This document shows, in pieces, positions 10,816 to 20,445 of a DNA stretch of 64,000 nt. The notes below the pieces were generated by a model that was given only the letters and a program-made list of their open reading frames with translations, was not told the origin of the DNA and did no database searches. This DNA comes from Molanna angustata (Eukaryota > Arthropoda > Insecta > Trichoptera > Molannidae). The position numbers were made by a program, and so were the translations under genes. Numbering within the stretch: position 1 is the stretch's first letter; each line of letters opens with the position of its first letter. The stretch is from assembly GCA_963576475.1 (NCBI GenBank), contig OY754984.1, positions 15,436,722 to 15,500,721 of the forward strand. Reading direction: 5' to 3'.

Positions 10816-11246
10816 ATTAGTATTAATCTCAAACATTGCAAACTTCTCCTTGGGGTCATATACTGCCCCCCTTGTTCTAACTACTTCAATTATCTCGAAA
10901 ATCGACTTGAGCATCTCCTCACTACATATTCGGATGTCTTACTGATGGAAGATCTCAACACATGTTTGCTGCGTTGTGATAAGCGTAGTAATCTTCTTAA
11001 TAGGCTTCTTAATTCACTTAATCTCACTTACCTACCTCTGCAACCAACCTTTCATACTTCTACTTCGAAATCACTTCTTGACCTGATTATCACTTCTAAT
11101 ACTGCCAATATTCTTAATCACGGTCAATTTGTTGCTCTGGTTTCTCACACCATGATTTAATTTACATTTCATATAATCTTCATTGTAAAAAACCACCACC
11201 CAAGTTTGCCCTTCTGAGAAACCTACGCAATATTGATAAAGCAGCG
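10816..11246 (+). pseudogene. AP-like endonuclease domain remnant of the LINE
   Basis: Frame from about 10816 reads KLLLGVIYCPPCSN, then LLTTYSDVLLMEDLN, then ACC-type linker sequence and SLLDLIITS. These are the end of an exonuclease/endonuclease/phosphatase fold of APE-type LINEs. The usual GDFN/GDLN motif is EDLN here. The catalytic SDH-DLI motif is destroyed: the bases are TCT-CACAC-CAT-GAT, consistent with a two-base insertion, and the frame shifts near 11147. The shifted frame continues as HHDLIYISYNLHCKKPPPKF into the RT frame. The endonuclease is therefore dead in this copy. Confidence 0.8.
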
Positions 11247-11249
11247 TTA

Positions 11250-13328
11250 TTGAGGGATGCTAGTGCTATAGACTGGAATAACATTTTTGATGCTCAGGAC
11301 ATCGAATATAAAGTAGAATTTTTCAATCTTGAGATAGTCAAACTTTTTGATTTTCATGCACCAATCAAAAAGGTATTTCTCAAAAATATGTCTGGTGCGT
11401 GGATCACTTCCGATATTAAAACCATAATGGCAAAGAGAGACAAAGCCTTTAATAAGCATAAACGACAGCCGTCTGCCAGCAACTGGGCTAATTACAAACA
11501 CCATAGAAACCGTTGCAATCAGCTATGTCGAAATGCAAAAAAAAGGTACATCTTTCAGATTGTGGATCAATGCACGTCTTCAAATGCTTGGAAATTATTG
11601 CAATCTCTGGGCATTGGAAAGAGTAAACATCTTAATACCCCAAAAGTTGACATAAACAATCTAAATCATCACTTTGCCACTCCTCCAGTATTCTTAAGCA
11701 ACTTGGTTAAGTCCAATACTCTCAATTCTATTCGCAGTCAACCCTCTCTGAGTATACCAGCGTTTTCTTTCAACACTGTGAATGAAGCTGAAATCTCAAA
11801 ATTCATATCTTCCATTTCCACAAAGTCAATTGATTCTAATGGCATCAATATAGATATGATTCGTCTAGTTCTCCCAGTAACCTTGCCTATTATCACGCAT
11901 ATTATCAACTACTCAATGAGTGAAGGAATATTTCCATCTTCTTGGAAAACTGCTCACGTTATTCCGTTACCCAAAACTTCATCACCAACAACTCTAAAAG
12001 ACTATAGACCAATCTCCATTCTTCCTATTTTGTCAAAGGTCATTGAACGAGCAGTTTATAATCAATTAAATGAATGGCTTACATCACATTCCCTTCTTGA
12101 CCCTTTTCAATCTGGATTTAAACGTGGTCATAGCACTTCAACGGTTCTTGTTAAGGTCACTGATGACATAAGACGTGCAATGAATGATAAAAAGCTAACA
12201 ATCCTCACATTGCTTGACTTCAGTAGTGCGTTTAATTCAGTAGACTTTGATATTTTACTCGCAAAACTTTCCTCACTCAATTTAGCACAACCAGTACTGA
12301 CATGGTTCAAAGATTATCTATATAATCGCACACAAGCTATTAAAACGGCGGAAAAAATATCTGATCATATCACTCTTAAGGCTGGGGTCCCTCAAGGTGG
12401 TGTCTTGTCTCCTCTTCTATTCTCTATCTTTATAAACTCAATAACTCACAAATTAAAGTGTCAGTACCATCTCTTTGCAGACGATCTTCAACTGTATATT
12501 CAATTTAATGTGAATGAGTATGTTGATGCTATTAATATTATGAACGAAGATCTCAGCTTTATCTCATCATGGTCCTCCCAGAACGGTCTTCTTGTCAACC
12601 CGTCTAAATCTCAGGCTATTATCATTGGTAGTCCCCGATTGCTGTCTAAACTTAAAAATTCACCCATCCCATCTCTTCAAATTAACAATCAACACATACC
12701 CTTCTCAAAAATGGTGAAAAATCTTGGTATTCTTTTTGATGAAGATCTTTCGTGGCATGGACAGATTTCTCATGTCAGTAAAACTCTGTTTTATAATATC
12801 CATTCTCTCAATAGATTGAAGAACTTTCTTCCAATACATTGTAAAATTACATTAGCTCAATCCCTACTTCTTCCATTGCTTGACTACGGTGATGTGTGTT
12901 ATCTGGATGCCAATCAAGAATTATTAAATAAACTGGAACGATTACAGAATGTCTGTATACGGTTCATTTACAATCTTAAAAAATATGATCATGTTTCGAC
13001 TTGTAGAAATATACTTCGTTGGCCAAAGATACGAGATCGTCGTAACATTCACATTCTGTCATTACTTTATAAGACTATTTATGATCCCTATTCACCACAA
13101 TATTTAAAAAATAACGTCGTTTTCTTGTCAAGTCACGGCCTATCCCTTCGATCTGCTGAACGTACTACACTAGCTATCCCCATTCACAATACAGAAGCTT
13201 TCAGCTCCTCTTTTCAAGTACAATCAGCTAGACTATGGAATGACTTAAGTGATGAAGTAACGTCATCTCAATCCATTCAAATATTTAAAGGTAAATTAAA
13301 AAAACTTTATTTGTCAAATAGTTCCTAA
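11250..13328 (+). CDS. Reverse transcriptase of a CR1/Jockey-like LINE
   Basis: 692-residue open frame. Family function is target-primed reverse transcription of the element RNA into nuclear DNA. Visible motifs: DYRPISILPILSKVIER at 251-267; motif A LLDFSSAFNSVD at 321-332 with Asp323; motif B GVPQGGVLSPLLF at 379-391; motif C FADDLQLY at 409-416 with Asp411 and Asp412; then YLG-like NLGILFDEDLSW near 491-502 and the C-terminal LINE region with RLQNVCIRFIYN (564-575) and WNDLS near 663. All three catalytic aspartates are present. The ATG at 11250 is only the first Met after the upstream frameshift; the true protein begins in the endonuclease part, so this frame is not a natural gene start. 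No gag-like ORF1 is present. The clade (CR1, Jockey or relative) needs a phylogeny. Confidence 0.85.
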   Translation: MRDASAIDWNNIFDAQDIEYKVEFFNLEIVKLFDFHAPIKKVFLKNMSGAWITSDIKTIMAKRDKAFNKHKRQPSASNWANYKHHRNRCNQLCRNAKKRYIFQIVDQCTSSNAWKLLQSLGIGKSKHLNTPKVDINNLNHHFATPPVFLSNLVKSNTLNSIRSQPSLSIPAFSFNTVNEAEISKFISSISTKSIDSNGINIDMIRLVLPVTLPIITHIINYSMSEGIFPSSWKTAHVIPLPKTSSPTTLKDYRPISILPILSKVIERAVYNQLNEWLTSHSLLDPFQSGFKRGHSTSTVLVKVTDDIRRAMNDKKLTILTLLDFSSAFNSVDFDILLAKLSSLNLAQPVLTWFKDYLYNRTQAIKTAEKISDHITLKAGVPQGGVLSPLLFSIFINSITHKLKCQYHLFADDLQLYIQFNVNEYVDAINIMNEDLSFISSWSSQNGLLVNPSKSQAIIIGSPRLLSKLKNSPIPSLQINNQHIPFSKMVKNLGILFDEDLSWHGQISHVSKTLFYNIHSLNRLKNFLPIHCKITLAQSLLLPLLDYGDVCYLDANQELLNKLERLQNVCIRFIYNLKKYDHVSTCRNILRWPKIRDRRNIHILSLLYKTIYDPYSPQYLKNNVVFLSSHGLSLRSAERTTLAIPIHNTEAFSSSFQVQSARLWNDLSDEVTSSQSIQIFKGKLKKLYLSNSS

Positions 13329-13625
13329 TTTCCTTCTATATCCTTTCGTAACCTCCTTTTCCTCTTTGCTATGATCAGTGTTATTTTTATTGTTCTTTTA
13401 TTTTTAAACTCTCTTTTCATTTTTTTCTCTTTGTAATTTTGTTTTTATATTTCTTACTCTTTTATGTTATTTTTTATCAATTTATTTCTCACTTAATTAG
13501 TACTGTACCAATTTAACTAAGAGACTTCACGTTGCTCGGGTTGGTTGGAAGAAATTGCCTTATGGCAATAAACCTGCCTTTGTACACATGTACATAAATT
13601 ATATAAATAAATAAAATAAATAAAT

Positions 13626-14397
13626 AGTATTACATAGGTAGGTACCTACCTACAACAACCTTCTAAATAAATTCGATTCCTAACAAATTTTATTTGAATA
13701 TCACATTCTTTCTGTAGCCATGGAAACGATTCGAACACGTAAGTAATATCGAATGGTTCGGATACATTTTTTGAATATGTAGGTACCTACATTGGTTTGT
13801 TCGATGCCATAAAAATGAAAATTGTCAGAAAAATCAAATATTATTTACAAATTATGCAATTTTATTATGCCTATATCTTTACTAATAAATAACACATTTT
13901 TACAATATATGTCTTAAAACTTGCCGTAATGTCTTGTGTTTCATTTTATTATTTCATAATTACATTTATTTCAAAGGTTTATTATTTTCAAGAACATATT
14001 CATTCGGTGGGAAAATGAAATATTGTATGAAAAGATATTAAAATGGCGGCGTTTATGTACAAAAGGCTTACTTTAAAAATAAGTTAAACATTATAATTAT
14101 ACCAAATATTCACCATGTTTTTCACTTAAACGCTAAGTTATACTTCAAAATATTTTTTTTTTGTGTAAATACCTACTTCTAACTTTTAAACTAACAGATA
14201 TTTGCGTGCAAAATGTACACTTTTTTGACAGATATGACTTGGAAAATTTTGTATGAAAAAAATAATTATTTAAATATTTTTAAAATTCAGCATTTTTATC
14301 GCATTCTTTTTAGCGTGACACTGCATCAGGTATACTGGTACATGTTCGCACTTAAATTAGATTTTGAGATGCTCTTGGTTTTTCAGAAGGCGTGAGA

Positions 14398-14398
<1 letters not shown>
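13626..14398. other. AT-rich DNA, no recognised feature
   Basis: Contains the palindromic taggtacctacctac word at 13638-13654. No frame with recognisable motifs is present. Confidence 0.5.

Positions 14399-14432
<34 letters not shown>
14399..14432. repeat. (CA)n microsatellite
   Basis: About 16 uninterrupted CA dinucleotides. Confidence 0.95.
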
Positions 14433-14762
14433 CACTAACATTTTGATTGCTTTATTACTTTAGATATATATAATATATAATGAATATGTACCTACTTGAA
14501 ACTAATTTGTACATTGTACATTTTACATATTTATCTTCATACACTCCTCACACAAGTGACATGACACGTTATACGAGAACAAAACGCTCTACAGAAATGG
14601 TATAATTTAACGAATTCTTACAATATCACCAAGAAAGATGCACACACGACAGAATATATTAAGTAAGAAAGAGATTTTTTTATATATTTTGCACAGTAAA
14701 TAAATATTTTGTAGTTGCAGTAAATAAATTGAAGGAGCATATACATCGAAAGAAAAGTAACG

Positions 14763-14910
14763 ACTGGAAACAGAGTGAATGGAGCACTCAGACCAGTTTA
14801 GAATGATCGCAACATATCAAAGGAAGACAAAGTTGCCATTCACAATGCAACTGTAATGCCAATAACTTTGACGTACCCAAGTGAGACTTGGACATGGCAG
14901 AAGTCACATG
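14763..14910 (+). pseudogene. LINE reverse transcriptase fragment
   Basis: A frame reads RVNGALRPV, a stop, NDRNISKEDKVAIHNATVMP, then ITLTYPSETWTWQKSHE. This matches the post-catalytic segment of LINE reverse transcriptases that typically reads VNGAL...S-x-x-AK-x-AIH-x-x-VL-x-PTLLYGSETW. The fragment is short, with one stop and a YPSETW in place of YGSETW, and is non-functional. It is followed at 14910-14932 by a minus-strand remnant of the LINE/SINE 3' word (TTCTTCCAACCAACCAG). Confidence 0.6.
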
Positions 14911-15049
14911 AAATTTCTTCCAACCAACCAGGTAATATTTTTCAAATTCATTCTTAAATTAAATTAAAATTTAAGAGTGATACTTCTTGATGGAATTCGC
15001 TTTCTAGTTTTTTTCTAAATTAAAAAAAAATAAAACTTTTTTAATTATT

Positions 15050-15130
15050 ACACTATTTATTTGATTACAACAAATATTATGTACAACCGGTTTCGAGCAC
15101 ATTTTCAATTCCAAAAATTCATTCGTTTTC
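15050..15130 (-). repeat. CGAAACCGGTTGTAC-type repeat terminus
   Basis: Minus strand reads GAAAATGTGCTCGAAACCGG then TTGTACATAAT and an AT tail. The same layout (GAA..core..CGAAACYRGTTG) occurs at 52095-52150 and loosely at 54570. This motif type is found at the ends of Penelope-like elements, where hammerhead-like folds occur, but the core here is too degraded to call a ribozyme. Confidence 0.35.
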
Positions 15131-15929
15131 ATGATTCTTTATACCACCAGTCTGCTGTCTGCTGTATTGTTGAAATTGTGTATTTTTTTATTTTTATCAT
15201 TATTGTAAATAAATTGTGAAATATATAAATATATAAAAAAAAATCGATTGAAATAGGTATGTAATTTATACCTACTGGAAATTATTTCATAGTTTATCCG
15301 TCCAAAGAACGAATTAATTCGCAGTCATTCATGATAATAATAAAATATTTACACTTGGTTTTAGCGGATAAATCATTGGTCTGGTTTAAATAAAATATTG
15401 ATTATTTAAAACTAATTGTTGATAATTAAAATAATATTTTTTTATTAATTTTGACTGTTATCGATCGACAATAAATTATTCATAGAACTGTTGATATATT
15501 AAATTTATGAATTAAAAAACAAATAAATAAAATAAATTGAGGACACACTTTTAAAAATTGACCTCACGTTGAAATGATATTGTCAAAATAAATTCATAAA
15601 AATACTCCTAGTTTTATTCAATTATTGTATGAAATATAAATTTATTAAATTTAATCAAAATATCACAATGTACTTGTCAAAGTTTATTTATTTTGATCAT
15701 TTCACTTATTTTATTAATTTTTTTTGTTTATTTTTATGTAGGTATTAGGAAGCTTAACAGTTATACAATATTTTATGTTTAATTATAAATATGTACCTAC
15801 CTATCTATATAAAAGATAAGCCAATTATAAAGTATTATGAGTAGTTGAGTTATTATAAGTATGATGTTTATAATGTTGATCACATATTCTTATTATTTTA
15901 CAAATGAAATTGAGATAATACTAGATATC
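15131..15929. other. Very AT-rich DNA, no recognised feature
   Basis: Runs of A/T with no interpretable frame, hairpin or repeat periodicity that I could establish. Confidence 0.5.
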
Positions 15930-16546
15930 ATCATCAAAAGTCTCAATCCTATGGATTGGTTTGCAGAAGAAGTCTACATCTCGCTTTCCACTTCTCTCTA
16001 TCCTGTGCAGCCCTTTTCAGCTCAACATATGTGGCGCAGTTCATGTCCTCGCACACCTGGGCCAAATATTCCCGTCGGGGGCGCCCCCTGTGGTTTGTCC
16101 CCTCAACCATTCCCTCCATTAGGTCATGTAGGAGTCCCTCGTGGCGCAAGATGTGCCCAATCCAGCGAGCACGTCTCTTGGAGATGGTATTGAGTAGGTG
16201 TCTGCCTTCTTCAACTTTGTTGAGAACCTCGGCATTCGTTATGTGGTCCCTCCAGGAAATTCCCAGTATTCTTCTGTAACACCACATCTCGAAAGCCTCA
16301 AGTCTACTTCTGTCTCTTTCGGTAAGACACCATGTCTCACAGCCATACAACAGTATGCTCCACACATATGTTTTTGTGAGTCTCTTACGGAGCTTCAAGT
16401 CTAGGTTGTTTGACTCAAGGATCTTCGACTTCTTGTTGAAAGCCAGCCTTGCCTGATGTATTCGGCTGTCAACTTCTTTCCTTGTTCTCCCATCCCAAGA
16501 GATCCTACTTCCGAGGTACACGAACTCTTTTGTGTTTTTCAGATAT
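15930..16546 (-). pseudogene. RTE-like LINE, reverse transcriptase C-terminus and 3' end
   Basis: Minus-strand frame of about 195 residues reads KEFVYLGSRISWDGR, then KTYVWSILLYGCETW, EAFEMWCYRRILGISW, DHITNAEVLNKV, RRARWIGHILRHEGLL, GRPRREYLAQV and a QTNP stop. These are the ordered features of the RT C-terminal region of RTE-like and related LINEs: YLGS, YGCETW, AFEMWCYRR, WIGH-LRH, GRPR. The stop is followed on the minus strand by a very short 3' UTR ending in GATGATGAT, as is usual for RTE elements. It is 5'-truncated at about 16546, with the whole RT core and endonuclease missing. The frame itself is undamaged, suggesting a fairly recent insertion. Confidence 0.85.
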
Positions 16547-16883
16547 AAATAAATGATTATGCTTGACCCTCAAATACGAGATCCGATATCAAATGAGGGT
16601 TGAATAGATCCTTATATGTAGTTTTATTTTATTTTATTTATATATAGAACCAACAGTTTATTTAAGTATTAAAAAAGGTACCTATATTTAATTACAAGTT
16701 ATGTTAGAAACCTTTTAAAGGCTCTGTTTAGTTGGTACAATTAATTACGTAAAATATTAAGCAATTGCTTGAGAAAGAAAAAAAATGTAACAAAGAGAAA
16801 GAGATGCAAAAAATTAACAAGTTCATCATTAAGCCATTTGTATCTGCACGACAATTATTTAAGTTTATTTTTTAAGATGCTTA
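16547..16883. other. No recognised feature
   Basis: AT-rich DNA between the RTE-like remnant and the MITE. Confidence 0.5.
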
Positions 16884-17101
16884 GGCGACAGTTACACGTA
16901 AAGTATTTACTGTGATCCATCAATATGATATTTATTGATGGACGTCAGTATTTATTGATGGATTAATAAATTCATAATAAAATCCATAAATAAATATTGA
17001 CATCCATCAATACACTAGACTACACGTTCAGTAAATACCAGGATACATCAGTATTTATTGACGGATCACAGTAAATAATTTACGTGTACATAACTGTCGC
17101 C
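16884..17101. mobile_element. PIF/Harbinger-type MITE, 218 bp
   Basis: Terminal inverted repeats GGCGACAGTTA / TAACTGTCGCC flank a body of sub-terminal inverted copies of ATCCATCAATA and TATTTATTGATGGA. The element is bordered on both sides by TTA (16881-16883 and 17102-17104), the target duplication of PIF/Harbinger transposons. It has no coding capacity. Confidence 0.75.
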
Positions 17102-17154
17102 TTAGAATCAAAGTTTTTTTTATTTATGTAGGTATGTATAATTTTCGACAATTA

Positions 17155-17295
17155 AACATCTTGAACGAGCTTCCGGTTGTGCGGAGCGCAAATTTGTGTA
17201 TCTTTGCTTCGTTGGTTTACGTGGAAATCGACCCCTTCTCAGCTAAAAATTCAAGATCGGCTACAACTCTAATTGATTTTCATTAAATCGATTTT
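17155..17295 (+). repeat. Dispersed repeat R1
   Basis: CATCTTGAACGAGCTTCCGG, GCGCAAATTTGTGTATCTTT and GCTTCGTTGG are shared almost exactly with 50365-50500. The function and ends of the repeat are unknown. Confidence 0.6.
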
Positions 17296-17324
17296 TTTAA
17301 AGTTGCATGTAGGTACATTGTAGA

Positions 17325-17860
17325 CAAATATTGCATTTTTTCCCTGTCGGATTTCAATGATATTTTTTGATAAATTTTTAACAATCTCAATAGCAGTAAC
17401 GAAATTGAGCGAAATTAAAAAGCCGAAAATCTTGGCTTGCCTATGAATATTATACTAAGAAATTCTAGACCTAATTTTTTTTGTCTGTTTTATTGAAACT
17501 TTACCACAAGATTAAAAATTAAACCGTATGTAGATACGATGCTTGACAGGGCCACAAATGTAAATATTATTTTGGCATTTGATTTTAAAATATTTTCATG
17601 GCCACTTAAATAAACATCGATGCTAAAACATTAAATTTTCGACATTTCCCTATTTATTTCAGGGTTTGCCTAGTCCGAAGGTTTGCTCAATAGAGACGAA
17701 GTTGGAATATTATAGGAGAACCAGGAACTCAAGACACCTACAGGGCTTACGACCTGTCATCGGCTGGTTTACGTGATCACTTTATGCGATTGCGCAACGG
17801 TCACCAATAATGCCTTCTTATTGATTTCCCTCATCAATGTATTAAATAATTAGATAAATA
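17325..17860 (+). mobile_element. Inverted-repeat element family F, plus-strand copy
   Basis: Begins with degraded CAAATATTGCATTTTTTCCC / CTGTCGG terminal sequence and carries the conserved body: CAATAGAGACGAAGTTGG, AGGAGAACCAGGAACTC, CACCTACAGGGCTTACGACC and TTTACGTGATCACTTTATGC. Six other loci in the window carry the family (33955, 37050, 45755, 46360, 52250, 52440). No coding capacity is seen. Confidence 0.6.
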
Positions 17861-18434
17861 AATAAATCAAATATTTAAAAGTTTTACCATGCATTGTCAT
17901 CGGGAACACACAAATCCCGAAAGTTTCAGAGTTATCATTGGTCGGGAAGTTTAAAATTATTATAACTTAAAAAAAAAATTAAAATCAATTGATTACTTTT
18001 TAATCAATTTTAATCAATTTCATTATTTTTTTTAAATCAATTTTAATCCATTTTAAACTTGAGGTTCAAGAAGAGGGTGCAAAAAATTCCAGGAATATTA
18101 TTTTTCAAAATGTAAATCATACAATTGATCGTCAAAACTAAGGATGTTGACATGAAACGTACGAACGGCGATTTGAATGTGAACAAATATATTTTTTTCA
18201 AAGTTGAATCGCGCGAGAAAATGATTACAGTGTCTGTGGGTTAAATTACACCCCCTGGCTGATGGTAATTTGGGGTTAGCAGATAATATGGCGAGAGTGC
18301 TACGCCTGGTGCCTTGGGCCTACCACACCCCCGCCAACCCTACCAAGACCAGTAGTTCTGGCTGCTGAGACACCATCCTATGGGTGGATATAGCCCCGAA
18401 GACATATTTTGCAAAAATAAACTTCGTTAATCGT
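17861..18434. other. AT-rich DNA and a GC-rich patch
   Basis: 18225-18410 is GC-rich (ACACCCCCTGGCTGATGG, CCTACCACACCCCCGCC) with no recognisable frame. Its origin is unknown. Confidence 0.35.
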
Positions 18435-19085
18435 CGAAGATTTAGTAATTTGTTAAACTTATATACAAACAAAGGCGGGCTTTTTCTTCCTCTGTTATGA
18501 GATAGCACCTTTTTATTGCAACAAGGCAACATTTTCATCTTCCTCTGTTATGAGATAGCACCTTTTTATTGCAACAAGGCAACACTTTCATCTTCCTCTG
18601 TTATGAGATAGCACCTTTTTATTGCAACAAGGCAACACTTTCATCTTCCTCTGTTATGAGAAAGCACCTTTTTATTGCAACAAGGCAACACTTTCATCTT
18701 CCTCTGTTATGAGATAGCACCTTTTTATTGCAACAAGGCAACACTTTCATCTTCCTCTGTTATGAGATAGCACCTTTTTATTGCAACAAGGCAACACTTT
18801 CATCTTCCTCTGTTATGAGATAGCACCTTTTTATTGCAACAAGGCAACACTTTCATCTTCCTCTGTTATGAGATAGCACCTTTTTATTGCAACAAGGCAA
18901 CACTTTCATCTTCCTCTGTTATGAGATAGCACCTTTTTATTGCAACAAGGCAACACTTTCATCTTCCTCTGTTATGAGATAGCACCTTTTTATTGCAATG
19001 AGGCAACACTTTCATCTTCCTCTGTTATGAGATAGCACCTTTTTATTGCAACAAAGCAACACTTTTCTTTCTCTGTTATGAGATA
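18435..19085. repeat. 53-bp minisatellite, ~11 copies
   Basis: TCCTCTGTTATGAGATAGCA recurs at 18488, 18541, 18594 and every 53 bp to about 19071. Central units are nearly identical; the outer ones are diverged (AATGAGGC, AAAGCAAC). The high identity implies recent homogenisation. Confidence 0.9.
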
Positions 19086-19134
19086 ACACCTTATTATTAC
19101 AGCAATACACTTACACAGACAGGATATCACTCGC

Positions 19135-19285
19135 TAGTCAGCTGTCTCCATAAGTGTTGAACTATGTGAGATGTTATTGTGGCCTGTAGTATTTTCGATA
19201 GCCATGCTTTTGTCCTGTACACAAGAAAACGAGAATTAAAAAAGAGGAAATTTGTAAAACTAATATAAGCCGGTGCCTAAATCTA
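19135..19285 (-). mobile_element. Family P fragment (head side)
   Basis: GAACTATGTGAGATGTTATT, GTGGCCTGTAGTATTTTCGA and GCCGGTGCC match the family P copy at 54650-54922. The GAAT-tail side is missing. Confidence 0.5.
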
Positions 19286-19367
19286 TTTTAAATAAAAATT
19301 AAAAAATAAATTTATTTTATTAATCATTAATCATATTAATTATGTTAAAAATTTATTTAATTTCACA

Positions 19368-19605
19368 AAGTAACGTCATCTCAATCCATTCAAATATTAA
19401 TTTAAAGTTAAACTAAAAAAACTTTATTTGTCCAATAGATCCTGAATTCCTTCTATATCCTTCCGTAACCTCCTTCTTTTCCTTATTGCTATGTGAGGTG
19501 GTATTTTTGTTATTCTTTTGTTTTTTACTCTTTCCTTTTTTCTCTATTTTATTTTTTGTGAATTTATTTCTCACAAAATAAGTATTGTACCAATTTAACA
19601 CGCAG
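19368..19605 (+). mobile_element. 3' end fragment of the 10.8-13.6 kb LINE family
   Basis: AAGTAACGTCATCTCAATCC, then AAAAAACTTTATTTGTC, CCTTCTATATCCTT and AGTATTGTACCAATTTAA follow 13255-13520 of the intact copy with scattered changes. It is cut before the 3' hairpin. Confidence 0.8.
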
Positions 19606-19669
19606 AGTCATGTATGGAGTCCAATATTTTATAACCTAACCTAATCTAACCATACCAATCCAAACGTCA

Positions 19670-19770
19670 TACGCCTTATACAAAAAGGATCTTGACGAAA
19701 CTCAAAGTGAGCGCTCTCACATAATACCCGTTGTAAAAAACACGTCTAAAAAATTGTAAAATCGACTTCA
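19670..19770 (+). mobile_element. Relic of a Helentron-like 3' region
   Basis: CATACGCC, GACGAAACTCA, ACATAATACCCGTTG and TTGTAAAATCGACTT parallel the segment preceding the 3' hairpin at 26355-26465 (ATACGCCATACAC, GACGAAACTCATAG, ACATGATACCCATTG). No terminal hairpin remains. Confidence 0.4.
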
Positions 19771-19962
19771 TCCATCTACACTTGTTTTCGTTAAGAAATA
19801 TCATTTTATTGTCTATTTTTAATACGCTCTTCAAAGTCATCATAAATCATATGAATATTAAGGGCCCACATAGACAGCTCCTAATAATTGAGTGCGCTAC
19901 ATCTACAGGCATATTGTTCGTATTTTTTTTGTTAAAATTATTTATTCTTATTGCATGTATTT

Positions 19963-20130
19963 CGACCTTCGTGGCTCAGCTAGTTTGATATCTGACTCCT
20001 GATCAAAGGTTGTAGGTTTGATTCCCAGCAAAGACAATTTTTAATTTTGTTTTCAGTTCAGATCTGCGAGACAATAGAATGAAAACATAATAAGCAACTT
20101 GAAAACATAATAATTTGATTAACACGTAAT
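19963..20130 (+). mobile_element. SINE family A copy
   Basis: CCTTCGTGGCTCAGCTAGTT (A box region) and GGTTTGATTCCC (B box, 20015-20026) precede the family A body, which decays after TCAGATCTGCGAGACAATAG. Confidence 0.75.
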
Positions 20131-20445
20131 AAGCAACCAAAGATTGTTATATGCTTGGAATACCATAAACATCTGTGAATCTGTACCTCCACACTGGTTA
20201 TCAAACCCGGGAGTACCTAAGTGTTATCTGCTTACAGAGTTATAGAGGCCGATACAAAACTGTGGGTTCTCATAGGTTTCGGCAATAAGTATCTTGACAA
20301 TTTTCAGTAGAGGGGGGAAGGGGTGGGGGTTGTGTATTAACTTTCTAGCAAAAAATCTAAAAAAAATTGTTATGCAAATAATAACTATACCGATAACTAT
20401 AGCCAATCTACAATTTCTTACGACTGGCGCACTATATTTAAACGA

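Larger units (their letters stand above)
10816..13625 (+). mobile_element. 5'-truncated APE-type LINE (CR1/Jockey-like)
   Basis: The longest retrotransposon here: endonuclease C-terminal half (10816-11250), a reverse transcriptase frame (11250-13328), a T-rich 3' UTR and a 3' end with the hairpin TTGCC-ttat-GGCAA at 13555-13568, then an AAATAAATAAA tail. The 5' break lies near 10816 in an AT-rich tandem duplication (TATTTATTAGTATTAA). Further fragments of the same family lie at 19368-19605, 45126-45310 and 60561-60648. Confidence 0.85.
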
